Shown piece by piece: positions 43,062 through 51,570 of a stretch of DNA of 64,000 bases; positions within the stretch are counted from its first letter, which is position 1; the number at the start of each line of letters is the position of its first letter. The DNA is taken from assembly GCA_046048875.1 (NCBI GenBank), contig JBJOFG010000006.1, positions 62,001-126,000 on the forward strand, given 5' to 3'. This DNA comes from CAIZGX01 sp046048875. Its GTDB lineage: Bacteria > Bacteroidota > Bacteroidia > Flavobacteriales_D > Sanyastnellaceae. Both the position numbers and the translations under genes were made by a program. Below the pieces are notes generated by a model. That model was not told the origin of the DNA and made no database searches. It saw nothing but the letters and a program-made list of their open reading frames with translations.

Positions 43062-44963
43062 ATGAATAAAAAACTTTGTGCTGCTTTAGTATTGCTTTCG
43101 CCGGTGTTTGTGTTTTCGCAAGACTCACTTCCGCATGTGCAAATTATGCCTTTAGAGATTATTTCGGAACGAAGTCTGAAAGCCGATAAATTACATGCGG
43201 TAGATTCTTTGTTGCTTGATAACTGCTCTTCATTGGATATTGCTTCAACCTTGCAGCGCTCTGGGATTGGATTGGTCAATTCATACGGTTCACCGGGGTC
43301 AATTGCGTCATTTCGCCTTGGAGGAATGAGTTCCAATTATGTAACCGTTGAATTAAATGGTGCCGTAGTAAATTCTCCGACTTTAGGAATGGCAGATCTC
43401 TCACTCATTCCTTCCTTCTTCATTCAATCAGCGTCAATCGGTGAGCGCAATTTTAGCGCCTTTCAACGAAACGTTGGTATTGCAGCAACCCTTCGTTTGG
43501 ATTCTAAAACCGCAACAAGAGATGAGGTGTTGCTTGAGACTTCAGTTAGTTCACTTCGAAATGTATTCACCGGAATTTCAGTGGCAAAGAAAACAGATCG
43601 TTTAAGTTGGAACATCAGAGCTTTTCAAGCCAAGAATGAAAATGACTTTGTCTATCGCGACATTCATCAATGGGAAGCACCGCTTGTGACACAAGTCAAC
43701 AATAACAACACAACACGCGGAATTCAAACCAATACTGTTTGGCAAGGTGAAAAGCAAACGCATTACTTCAATCTTATGTATGTCAATCGATATGCGTTGT
43801 TGCCAACAGTAATGGGTGGAGTAGGAAATGTCAATGCCAATCAGCGCGACGATCTATTTCAGTCTTCATTCTATTCGGAAGGAAAACGAAAAGATTCCTT
43901 TTCAGGGTTTCATATTCAATCGAAACAAGGGCTTTCATTCTCACTTTCGAATCAGGAGTATAACAGCAACGTGGTGAGCAGTCAGATTCAAACGAACCAA
44001 GTCAACGCCTTTTTCAATGGATCTGTGCAATGGAGAAGAGCATTGTTTCAATTGAATCCCACCGTGAGCGTAACGTCGCTTCAATACAAAGATTGGAATA
44101 GTGAAGTGGAGTGGAAGGGCGGCTCTTTGTGGGCATCCTACATTCAACAATTGGCCAAAGGAAAGTGCAGAATGGTCTCTTGGGTGAAGCCAGAATGGCG
44201 CTCCGATCGCAAGCCTATTGTTAGCGGTGAAGTTGGGATTGAACTTCCATTTACAATGAAAAAAGTGAGTTCTCAATTCTCAGTTTCTGGAAGTGTGAAA
44301 TCACGCATGCCTTCCGCGAATGATTTGTATTGGGCGGTAGGTGGAAATGTAGATCTGCTCTCGGAGCGAGCAGAGTGGGTGCAAGTGAAATGGGACAATG
44401 AGTGGTCTCTGAAGAACGAGAGAGCCTTGCATTTTCAATTGAACGCAAAGACAAGTGATGTGTCAAATTGGATTCAGTGGTTGCCAATGCCAGAAGATAT
44501 TTGGGTGGCAAGCAATTTCAAGTCCGTTTCGATGAAGCAAGTGGAAGAGGTGGTAACGTGGAAGTCGAAATTGTTTCAAGGCGAATTGAATGTGTCTAAT
44601 CGCACGGAATTGACAAGCACAACAGCTGAGAACACTGGAATGCCGGGTGTTTTCAATATGGTATACACACCGCGTGTTAGAATCAGCAATTCCATTCAAT
44701 ATGTACAAGACGGATGGTCAGTCCTGTTTTCAAACTCATTCGTTTCAAAAAGATATACAGACGAAGGGAATCTTGATTATTACGCACTTCCGAGTTTCAA
44801 TATTCTAAACGCAAGTTTGAATAAGGATTGGGTTTTCAGTAAGAATAAAATGTCTCTTCAATGCGAAGTTCAAAACATAACGAATACCCAATATCAATGG
44901 ATTCGCGGTTATGCGGTTCCAGGAAGAGTCTATTCAATAGGAATTAAATTTTTTATTCACTAA
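43062..44963 (+). CDS. btuB: BtuB-like TonB-dependent cobalamin receptor
   Basis: 633 residues with signal peptide (AALVLLSPVFVFSQ), a plug domain (about 45-155: SLDIASTLQRSGIGLVNSYG, SIASFRLGGMSSNYVTVELNG) and a beta-barrel ending in SIGIKFFIH. The sequence alone says TonB-dependent receptor. The cobalamin riboswitch directly upstream and the BtuG-like gene directly downstream make B12 or a related corrinoid the likely substrate. It depends on TonB-ExbBD, which are not in the window. Confidence 0.88.
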   Translation: MNKKLCAALVLLSPVFVFSQDSLPHVQIMPLEIISERSLKADKLHAVDSLLLDNCSSLDIASTLQRSGIGLVNSYGSPGSIASFRLGGMSSNYVTVELNGAVVNSPTLGMADLSLIPSFFIQSASIGERNFSAFQRNVGIAATLRLDSKTATRDEVLLETSVSSLRNVFTGISVAKKTDRLSWNIRAFQAKNENDFVYRDIHQWEAPLVTQVNNNNTTRGIQTNTVWQGEKQTHYFNLMYVNRYALLPTVMGGVGNVNANQRDDLFQSSFYSEGKRKDSFSGFHIQSKQGLSFSLSNQEYNSNVVSSQIQTNQVNAFFNGSVQWRRALFQLNPTVSVTSLQYKDWNSEVEWKGGSLWASYIQQLAKGKCRMVSWVKPEWRSDRKPIVSGEVGIELPFTMKKVSSQFSVSGSVKSRMPSANDLYWAVGGNVDLLSERAEWVQVKWDNEWSLKNERALHFQLNAKTSDVSNWIQWLPMPEDIWVASNFKSVSMKQVEEVVTWKSKLFQGELNVSNRTELTSTTAENTGMPGVFNMVYTPRVRISNSIQYVQDGWSVLFSNSFVSKRYTDEGNLDYYALPSFNILNASLNKDWVFSKNKMSLQCEVQNITNTQYQWIRGYAVPGRVYSIGIKFFIH

Positions 44964-44974
44964 ATAACACAATT

Positions 44975-46018
44975 ATGAAATTGAAGTTTTTGTCGGGTTT
45001 AATGTTCTCCATGATTCTGGTTTCTTGCGACAAATGCAAGTCAGATGATGAGCCTGTTTCTGATTATTCACAAGGCACTTACATTGTAAATGAAGGCTCT
45101 TTCGGAAACCTGAATGGAAGTATCACATGGACGCTCAATAACGTTGTAGTCTCCAATCCGTTCGCTGAAGTGAATGGCACAGCGCTGGGCGATGTAATTT
45201 CAGACTTCGATGTGGTGAACGGTAAGTTTTACGCCGTTTCGAATTCAACAGCAAAGGTGATTGTAATGAATGCCACTACATTTGCGATAGAGGCAGAGAT
45301 AACAGGGTTTGCCTATCCACGTTCGTTCCAATATGTTGGAAATGGAATGGCAGCTGTGACGGATGGTAGTTTAGATGGAAGTGTAAAATGGATTGATCTT
45401 GCAACAAACACCATTTCAGCTTCTACACCTGTTGGACTAGGTCCCGAAGGAATGTGCGTTCTAGGAAATCGATTGTATGTGTGTAACAGTGGTGGATGGG
45501 ACATTGACAATCGTATTGCTGTTGTAGATATTCCTTCAAAGTCCGTTCTAACCTACGTAAATGTTGCAGATAGACCTGTTGAAATTCAATTAGATGCGAA
45601 CGGTTATTTATGGGCTTTGTGCAGCGGAGAAACGCAGTATGATGCAACATGGACGGAGATTGTTGGACACACGCCCGCAGCCTTAGCGAAAATTTACTCA
45701 GTAGATAATTCAGTAACAACATTCGATGTGGGTGTACTGGGAGATCACCCTTTGCACATGGCGAAGGATGAGGAGAATAACAAGATATATATTGTGAATA
45801 ACACAGTGCTGTCGTTTGATATGTCTACCTATTTGTTCTCTGATTTTTTAACTTCAGCTGCTAACGGAGTGTCCGTTAATCCGGCAACACATGAGGTTTG
45901 GGTCTGCAGCGAAACGAATTACGCCTCGCCTTCAACAGTTAAGGTATACAGTTCAACAGGAACTTATGTGAAAGAAGTTCAAGCAGGAATCGCTGCCTGG
46001 AAAGTCGAGTTTAATTAA
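44975..46018 (+). CDS. btuG: BtuG-like surface lipoprotein, YncE/DUF5074 beta-propeller
   Basis: 347 residues. The lipobox LVSC (Cys18) marks a lipoprotein. The rest is a propeller with repeated short blades (YIVNEGSFGNLNG, YVGNGMAAVTDG, GLGPEGMCVLGNRLYVCN, YIVNNTVLSFD) of the YncE/DUF5074 type. In Bacteroides, BtuG propellers bind B12 tightly at the surface and pass it to BtuB. Position 11 bases after the BtuB-like gene, under one riboswitch and before a strong terminator, supports the same role. Binding residues were not identified. Confidence 0.82.
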   Translation: MKLKFLSGLMFSMILVSCDKCKSDDEPVSDYSQGTYIVNEGSFGNLNGSITWTLNNVVVSNPFAEVNGTALGDVISDFDVVNGKFYAVSNSTAKVIVMNATTFAIEAEITGFAYPRSFQYVGNGMAAVTDGSLDGSVKWIDLATNTISASTPVGLGPEGMCVLGNRLYVCNSGGWDIDNRIAVVDIPSKSVLTYVNVADRPVEIQLDANGYLWALCSGETQYDATWTEIVGHTPAALAKIYSVDNSVTTFDVGVLGDHPLHMAKDEENNKIYIVNNTVLSFDMSTYLFSDFLTSAANGVSVNPATHEVWVCSETNYASPSTVKVYSSTGTYVKEVQAGIAAWKVEFN

Positions 46019-46034
46019 GAATTGTTTGGAAATA

Positions 46035-46063
46035 AAAAAGCCGCTTCATTGAAGCGGCTTTTT
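46035..46063. terminator. Bidirectional intrinsic terminator after the B12 uptake operon
   Basis: AAAAAGCCGCTTC and GAAGCGGCTTTTT form a 13-base perfect stem around ATT. A and T tracts on the two sides let it end both the btuB-btuG operon and the convergent 46081-46425 gene. Confidence 0.9.
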
Positions 46064-46080
46064 CTATGCGCGAAATATTT

Positions 46081-46425
46081 TTATTTCTGTTCAACGAAAT
46101 TTCCGTTTTGCTTAACCAAATGAATGTGAGCAGAGGTTGCTGTCAAATTCACGTTGTTGTTCGATTGGCAAACAACAATTCCACCTGTAGTTGTGCGCAC
46201 AGTGTATGCGATGCCAATTAAGGTTCTGTTTGCGTCGAACTGAGGTGTGTATTGAAAATCTAAACCTTGCGCAATCATTTCAGTACGCAATTGAAACAAC
46301 TGCTCACGCGTTGTGCTTGTCGAAAGAGTTAAGTTTACTTCATTGCTAGAAACAATGTTTTGTGCCATAACTGAAGTGCCCATTGTAAGAGCTGCAGCAA
46401 CTAAAAGAGAACGTAGAGTTTTCAT
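46081..46425 (-). CDS. Small exported protein (114 aa), unknown
   Basis: Signal peptide MKTLRSLLVAAALTMGTSVM then AQ, followed by about 90 residues with alternating strands (NEVNLTLSTSTTREQLFQL, RTLIGIAYTVRTTTGG). The helix TTREQLFQLRTEMIAQG resembles the start of small beta-alpha domains found at the end of Bacteroidetes envelope peptidases, but I cannot name a family. It is a single gene ending at the shared terminator. Confidence 0.65.
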   Translation of the reverse strand: MKTLRSLLVAAALTMGTSVMAQNIVSSNEVNLTLSTSTTREQLFQLRTEMIAQGLDFQYTPQFDANRTLIGIAYTVRTTTGGIVVCQSNNNVNLTATSAHIHLVKQNGNFVEQK

Positions 46426-46502
46426 AGGTTTAAATCTTTACACAATTATACAAATAGTTTTTATTTAATGGTGAGCAAAATGAAAAATAATCCGTCCGAT
46501 TT

Positions 46503-47069
46503 ATGAACTATTTTCGCCGCTCGAATCAATACTACCGAAAAGTGAGCCAAAAATTTTCTGCATCCGAAATTAGACTTCAATTAATGTCATCCGACGAGTC
46601 CATTGCCATGAATGCCATTGAGCAATTGAAGTCAAACGGGAAGTCAAGTGCAATTGCTCCTTTGTTAGAGGCGCTTGCCTTGTCTGAGCATGATTCAGTT
46701 AAGAAAGAAGCCAGAGAAATGCTCTCAGCAATGCGCGTTAAGAATGCCGAGGAAGAACTGGTGCAAGCATTATTCGATTCAAAACTTAAAGGAATTCAAG
46801 TTGAAATACTACAGTTCTTATGGAGCAATGGTTTTTCTGCAGCCGGACAATTGCACACGTTGGTTGAAGTGGCTATTGGTAATGGTCTTCAAGGTATGCT
46901 CGAATTATTAAGCATTTTAGAAGTTGAAGTAGGTGTTTACTCAGAAGAAGAACAGCTCGGTGCTATGAGCTTCCTTCGAAGCACCAATCAAGATAATTTT
47001 TCTCGGGAAGAAAAAATTATTTTCAACGACATCCTCCGCGCCATAGATACCCTCATTATTAACGAATAG
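46503..47069 (+). CDS. HEAT-repeat-like protein (188 aa)
   Basis: Soluble helical protein without signal peptide. Helix pairs such as DESIAMNAIEQLKSNGKSSA and SEHDSVKKEAREMLSAMR have the spacing of HEAT/armadillo repeats, used for protein binding. I see about four repeats; no catalytic motif. It stands alone, and a palindromic word array separates it from the convergent 1051-residue protein gene. Confidence 0.7.
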   Translation: MNYFRRSNQYYRKVSQKFSASEIRLQLMSSDESIAMNAIEQLKSNGKSSAIAPLLEALALSEHDSVKKEAREMLSAMRVKNAEEELVQALFDSKLKGIQVEILQFLWSNGFSAAGQLHTLVEVAIGNGLQGMLELLSILEVEVGVYSEEEQLGAMSFLRSTNQDNFSREEKIIFNDILRAIDTLIINE

Positions 47070-47087
47070 TTCTCGCGAAGCCTAATC

Positions 47088-47148
47088 AATCGAAGATTGT
47101 CATCACACAGTGTCATCGCTTAGCGTCATCACAACGAGTTGTGTCATC
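47088..47148. repeat. Palindromic word array, locus D (GTCATC spacer)
   Basis: Words AATCGAAGATT, ACACAGTGT, CGCTTAGCG and ACAACGAGTTGT with exact GTCATC spacers (the second and third words share bases with them). The first word is identical to that of locus B. The final GTCATC, read on the minus strand as GATGAC, provides the TGA stop of the 47144-50299 gene. Confidence 0.82.
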
Positions 47149-50100
47149 TCACAAGCGTAACCGTTCCCTTGTATTCTTGTGCTTCTCCGTTGAATCCTTT
47201 GATCTGAGCAACGTAGCTATATACATCGTTTGGACAATAAGTGTCGTTGTTTCCTCGGTGATCGCCAATCCACGCATCTTCAATATTGGTTGAGTAATAA
47301 ACCTCATCACCCCAACGATCGAAAATTCGAATTTCAAAACTTAATACACTGCTTGCTTGAACCATGAACACATCGTTCAAACCATCGTTGTTCGGAGTGA
47401 AAGAATTCGGGATATAAAGTAAAGGTGGGAAAGTAATGGTGAAGCTATTGCTCGCGGTACAACCAATTGAGTTGGTTACATTCAAATACACAGTGGTTTC
47501 TCCAAATCCGTCAAATGTAAAGTTTACGTTCGGTGTGGTAATAACTTCGCCTGCAGGGAAAATCCATTCGTAGTTGCAGTTGATGCAAGGAGGAGTGTCT
47601 ACATAAACAAAATCGTAAGTATATCCCGAAGTGTTGTCGGCTGTAAACTGGGCGTCCACAGGAATCACATCAACAAATACGTTTTCAGAAATAGATTGTC
47701 CGCACATATCCAACGCTGTAACGGTATACGTTCCAGGAGATGTTAAATCAGTGTATGTTGCGGTGTTTCCATTGCTGTTGTTTGTCCAAGTATAAGTGAA
47801 TCCACCACCACCTCCTGTCGCCTGAGCATAAAGAACCGCTGTTCCTAAAACACAGACTGAAGTATCCGAAGATGCGGTCAAATTCAATGGAGGGTTTGGA
47901 ATGATAATAAGAAGCGTGTCAGAATCGGTTTGATTGCAAGCGTCAGTGATTGTTGAAATGATCTGTTCATCGACTGGCGTAACAATTGAATAGGTTGTGC
48001 CGTTTCCTACAACGGCGTTATCTACAATCCAATCAAAACTATTTCCTCCTGAACCTCCAGAAATTATTGGAGTGATTAAGTTGTTATCCAAACATCCGGC
48101 TGTAATATCATTTCCTAAATCAATAAACACAGGTGGATTGGTAATGGTGATCGGAACAATTGCGTTTGCTGTTGAACCACAACCGTCTGTTACCGTTAGA
48201 CCAACCGTTGTAGATACACCAGGTGTTAGGGTGTAATTCACAGTTGTTGCTGTCGGAGTGCCATTGTTGTTCCAAGCATAAGACATGGTTCCTCCTCCGC
48301 CCGTTACGGTCGGTTGAATAGTGAATGGAGTAATACAGGTTCCGGCTAGTGAGGCAGGCAGGGTTACCGAAAGCGGTGGAGCTTCAACAGTAACAACGAC
48401 TTCATCGCTCATAGATTGACCACATCCATCACTGACATCTACTTGAACAATGGCCTGAGTAGTAATTCCTGTGTTGTCGTATATGTTATCCCATTCGTCC
48501 CATTCGAAAACATTGTTGGTATACCAAGCATAGGAATAGAATCCATCGCCGCCTGTTACATTTGCAGTCAAAGTGAAATAAGACAAACATGGAGCATTGA
48601 TAGTGTCAGGAAGATCAATTACGATAGGAGGAATGTTTAAGGAGACTTGAATTTGATCAGTGGCAACAAGTCCACAGCCATCTGTCACTTCCACATTCAC
48701 TGAGCCTGGTCCATTCCAAGATCCGTAGAAAAGTGAATTGCCCCATCCAAATAAGTTAGCTCCGTTCTCATCTGTCCACAAATAGGTATATGCGCCATCA
48801 CCACCAGTGGTGCTCGCTGTAATATTGACGCTTTCGTTACATCCAATGGTTACATCTCCATTGTTTATTGTTGTCGTCAATTGAGGAAAAACTAAGATAT
48901 TTATTGGGAAATTCGTATCACCCCCAGGCCAACCGCAAGTATCCGATACTGTTAAGTAATATGTCGTTGAATTTAAGGGTGAAACGTCAATGGTTGGTGA
49001 GGTTTCGCCTGTACTCCAATCGTAGACATAGTTTCCATAACCACCAGTAATGGTAGGTTCAAGCGTTGCGGTAACTCCTTGACATAAATCCTGGGAATAA
49101 CCGGTAACAGAAATAGGCTCTGGAACGTCGGCGACGAAGAAATTAAAATTACTTACTAACCCTGAACCGTTGCAGGCAGCGAGATTAAGTATGTCCATTT
49201 GCACTGTTTCAGTCCCTTCCGTCAATCCGTCTGAGAAAGCGTCAATTACGAACGAAACTGAAGCCACGCCCGGAGGGAAAACGACGGTGTCAGGCATTAG
49301 TGTGAAATCGACTCCATTCACAGCAGTGCCGCTCCAAGTGATGATACACATGTCTTGAATGTTTAGGTCGCTAATTTCAGGTCGAGTGAAAGTCAGCGTT
49401 GCTTCTCCACAGTCTTCAAACAGTGTTTCTTCATCAGGACCACCAGCGTTCAAGGTTAAATCGACATCAACAACGGCATTACTCGAGAAAGAACCCTCTT
49501 CAAGAATAACTGCAGATTCCAATGCTGTATCACTACCGTCTGCAATAGCTAACTTAATATGATAAGTTTCTCCGCACTGAACAAGCGCCCAAGCTTCCAA
49601 TGTTACCGTGTATCCGTTCAAATAAATTCCAACGTTCGGTTGGTTATCTACGTAATAAGAGCTGTTCAAGACGTTGTTTACGGAACTAATGGTAATTGGA
49701 AGTGGAGGTGTAGTATTAGGCAACTGAGCAATGTTTATGGCTCCTCCCGGAAAACCAGCAGGTGCAGCGTAAGGGCCTGTTATTCCAGGGCCTGAAAGAA
49801 GGAACGCGAAAATATCATTATAGGAAGAGTTCACCCAAGTCAAATACTCGTCACTGCCGAAAATATAGTTGAATCTAAGAGTGTCACCTGTTGGTACAAA
49901 GTCAAACTCTAAAATCGCAACATCGTTAACACTGCTCACTGAAAAGGACTGGCCAATCAACGGAGGAACTGAATTCGCGATAGACAATAAAGCGGCATCA
50001 CCTGAGACCTCACATCCGCCTGGCAAAAAAGCACCGGAATTTTGATCCACGATTGTTCCTACAGCTTCTGTTGAAAGGGCAATACCACCGTCAATGGTAA

Positions 50101-50299
50101 GACCTACGGAGTTTCCACCAGTAATATATCCAATTTGCTCAGGACATCCCGTAAAAGAGATATTTGTTGCGGCCACACCACTACCTAACAATACATCTTG
50201 AACATATTCCTGAATGGTTAAATTGGTAAGCTGGAGTTGAGCCTCAACAGCACTTGCAGAGCACAACAAAGAAAGTATAAATAAAAGTTTTTTAGTCAT
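47144..50299 (-). CDS. T9SS type B (gliding-type C-terminal) surface protein with choice-of-anchor L
   Basis: 1051 residues with signal peptide ending near SAVEAQ. Residues about 20-255 form a choice-of-anchor L domain (TIQEYVQDVLLGSGVAATN, FNYIFGSDEYLTWVNSSYND). A Calx-beta-like segment follows (about 275-390), then about six PKD/SprB-like repeats, each with a GGxGxYxYxW core and a conserved cysteine (about 395-905). The C-terminal 90 residues (PNSFTPNNDGLNDVF, FDRWGDEVYYS, NDVYSYVAQIKG) are the gliding-motility-type B T9SS signal. Likely a large cell-surface adhesin. Its stop codon lies inside an array spacer. Confidence 0.88.
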   Translation of the reverse strand: MTKKLLFILSLLCSASAVEAQLQLTNLTIQEYVQDVLLGSGVAATNISFTGCPEQIGYITGGNSVGLTIDGGIALSTEAVGTIVDQNSGAFLPGGCEVSGDAALLSIANSVPPLIGQSFSVSSVNDVAILEFDFVPTGDTLRFNYIFGSDEYLTWVNSSYNDIFAFLLSGPGITGPYAAPAGFPGGAINIAQLPNTTPPLPITISSVNNVLNSSYYVDNQPNVGIYLNGYTVTLEAWALVQCGETYHIKLAIADGSDTALESAVILEEGSFSSNAVVDVDLTLNAGGPDEETLFEDCGEATLTFTRPEISDLNIQDMCIITWSGTAVNGVDFTLMPDTVVFPPGVASVSFVIDAFSDGLTEGTETVQMDILNLAACNGSGLVSNFNFFVADVPEPISVTGYSQDLCQGVTATLEPTITGGYGNYVYDWSTGETSPTIDVSPLNSTTYYLTVSDTCGWPGGDTNFPINILVFPQLTTTINNGDVTIGCNESVNITASTTGGDGAYTYLWTDENGANLFGWGNSLFYGSWNGPGSVNVEVTDGCGLVATDQIQVSLNIPPIVIDLPDTINAPCLSYFTLTANVTGGDGFYSYAWYTNNVFEWDEWDNIYDNTGITTQAIVQVDVSDGCGQSMSDEVVVTVEAPPLSVTLPASLAGTCITPFTIQPTVTGGGGTMSYAWNNNGTPTATTVNYTLTPGVSTTVGLTVTDGCGSTANAIVPITITNPPVFIDLGNDITAGCLDNNLITPIISGGSGGNSFDWIVDNAVVGNGTTYSIVTPVDEQIISTITDACNQTDSDTLLIIIPNPPLNLTASSDTSVCVLGTAVLYAQATGGGGGFTYTWTNNSNGNTATYTDLTSPGTYTVTALDMCGQSISENVFVDVIPVDAQFTADNTSGYTYDFVYVDTPPCINCNYEWIFPAGEVITTPNVNFTFDGFGETTVYLNVTNSIGCTASNSFTITFPPLLYIPNSFTPNNDGLNDVFMVQASSVLSFEIRIFDRWGDEVYYSTNIEDAWIGDHRGNNDTYCPNDVYSYVAQIKGFNGEAQEYKGTVTLVR

Positions 50300-50326
50300 G
50301 ATAAGATTTTGACACCTCTAAGACTA

Positions 50327-50334
50327 CAAAGTTA
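50327..50334 (-). promoter_or_regulatory. -7 promoter box for the 1051-aa T9SS protein
   Basis: TAACTTTG on the minus strand fits TAnnTTTG; the ATG lies 27 bases downstream, so this mRNA has a short leader, unlike several neighbours. Confidence 0.5.
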
Positions 50335-50372
50335 ATCATTTGGTTGCCGCACATACTCTTTTTTAATGAGGT

Positions 50373-50380
50373 TATATTTG
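50373..50380 (+). promoter_or_regulatory. -7 promoter box for the 50385 methyltransferase
   Basis: TATATTTG, followed by CTGC and ATG 50385; a perfect match with the 4-nt gap of a leaderless mRNA. Confidence 0.6.
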
Positions 50381-50384
50381 CTGC

Positions 50385-51077
50385 ATGGCGAATGATATTC
50401 TCGGTTTAGCGATAGAAGCTTTTTTTGTTCATGAAGACAATACCCCAATACGTATTTTCATAAACAAAAATGAAGAGCCTGAAATGTTCCCTAGCATTTT
50501 CTTTCGAGGATACAAAAAAATGTTGAAATACGAAAAATTGGCCCTGAAAGTATCAAAGGGAAAAATACTCGATTTGGGGTGTGCGGCAGGATGTCACTCT
50601 CTTTACCTGCAAAACAAGGGATTTGAGGTTACAGGGGTTGAAGTTTCAGAAAGAAGCGCGAAAGTTGCCCGTTCAAGAGGTGTCAAAACAGTTATAAACG
50701 ACGATTGGCGAAATTTGAAGTTGCGAAATTTTGATACTGTTTTGGTATTAATGAATGGAATGGGCCTTGCAGAATCTCCAGCGGAATTGAAGCGTATGTT
50801 TCGAAAACTAAAAAGTTTTCTTTCTCCGATTGGAGCAATTTTGATTGACAGCACAGATGTGACTTATGCAAAGGCCGATTGGCCAATGTTGGATACTGAA
50901 TATTTCGGTAAGGTTCAATTTGAGATTAAATACAAAGGGAAAACTCAATGTTTTCCCTGGTTGTTTGTGGACTTTGAAACAGCGATTAAAACCGCTAAGT
51001 CCGTAAAGTTGAATATCGAGGTACTTGAAAGAGCCCGGAACGGTCACTTTCTGCTGCGTTTAAGCAAAATGAGCTAA
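50385..51077 (+). CDS. Class I SAM-dependent methyltransferase
   Basis: 230 residues with SAM motif I KILDLGCAAGCHSLYL (about 62-77), an acidic loop VTGVEVSERSAKVAR after it and DTVLVLMNGMGLAE as motif IV. Probably a small-molecule or protein methyltransferase; the target cannot be inferred. No operon partner: its 3' end overlaps the convergent sigma-factor gene by 18 bases. Confidence 0.82.
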   Translation: MANDILGLAIEAFFVHEDNTPIRIFINKNEEPEMFPSIFFRGYKKMLKYEKLALKVSKGKILDLGCAAGCHSLYLQNKGFEVTGVEVSERSAKVARSRGVKTVINDDWRNLKLRNFDTVLVLMNGMGLAESPAELKRMFRKLKSFLSPIGAILIDSTDVTYAKADWPMLDTEYFGKVQFEIKYKGKTQCFPWLFVDFETAIKTAKSVKLNIEVLERARNGHFLLRLSKMS

Positions 51078-51560
51078 CTCTTCACTTAGTTTTTTTCTTG
51101 CGTGGAAAATTCTTGATTTGACTGTTCCCATTGGAATTCCCATAGAATCTGCGATTTCGTCGTAGTGGTAACCGTCGATGAACAGTTGAAACGGTGTTCT
51201 GAATTCATAAGGCAATTGGGTAATAGCCTTATTGATATCCTTTTCATTGATTCTTGATGAAACGGTGTCCTCTGAAATCTTTCCGTAATTCAGATAAAAC
51301 TGATTATCAGTGCTATCGTTGATGGTCTTCTGCAATTTCTTACGCTTGTAATTGTTGATGAAGATGTTTCTCATGATGGTGAATAACCATCCCTTGAAAT
51401 TCGTCCCGTCCTGAAAATTGTCTTTGTAACGAATTGCTTTAAGTAAAGTGTCTTGAAGAAGATCTTCCGCATCTTCAACATTTTTTGTGAAATTATAGGC
51501 AAAGCTCTTTAACGATCCAGAATGGTTACCGATGAGGTAGTTGAATTCGTGTGTGCTCAT
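51060..51560 (-). CDS. ECF-type RNA polymerase sigma factor
   Basis: 166 residues with sigma region 2 (AEDLLQDTLLKAIRYKDNF, FKGWLFTIMRNIFINNYKR) and region 4 helix-turn-helix (YDEIADSMGIPMGTVKSRIF). The start is ATG 51560 (MSTHEFNYLIG); the longer reading to 51614 runs through the AT-rich operator region. In Flavobacteriia such a sigma gene next to a CarH-like MerR gene usually heads a carotenoid operon, but here a convergent methyltransferase gene follows. Two inverted repeats lie in its promoter region. Confidence 0.9.
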   Translation of the reverse strand: MSTHEFNYLIGNHSGSLKSFAYNFTKNVEDAEDLLQDTLLKAIRYKDNFQDGTNFKGWLFTIMRNIFINNYKRKKLQKTINDSTDNQFYLNYGKISEDTVSSRINEKDINKAITQLPYEFRTPFQLFIDGYHYDEIADSMGIPMGTVKSRIFHARKKLSEELAHFA

Positions 51561-51570
51561 TTTTTTTGTT

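Noticed and set aside
51060..51077. Carotenoid genes downstream of the sigma factor
   Set aside because: None is present; the neighbouring gene is a convergent methyltransferase with no similarity to crt enzymes.
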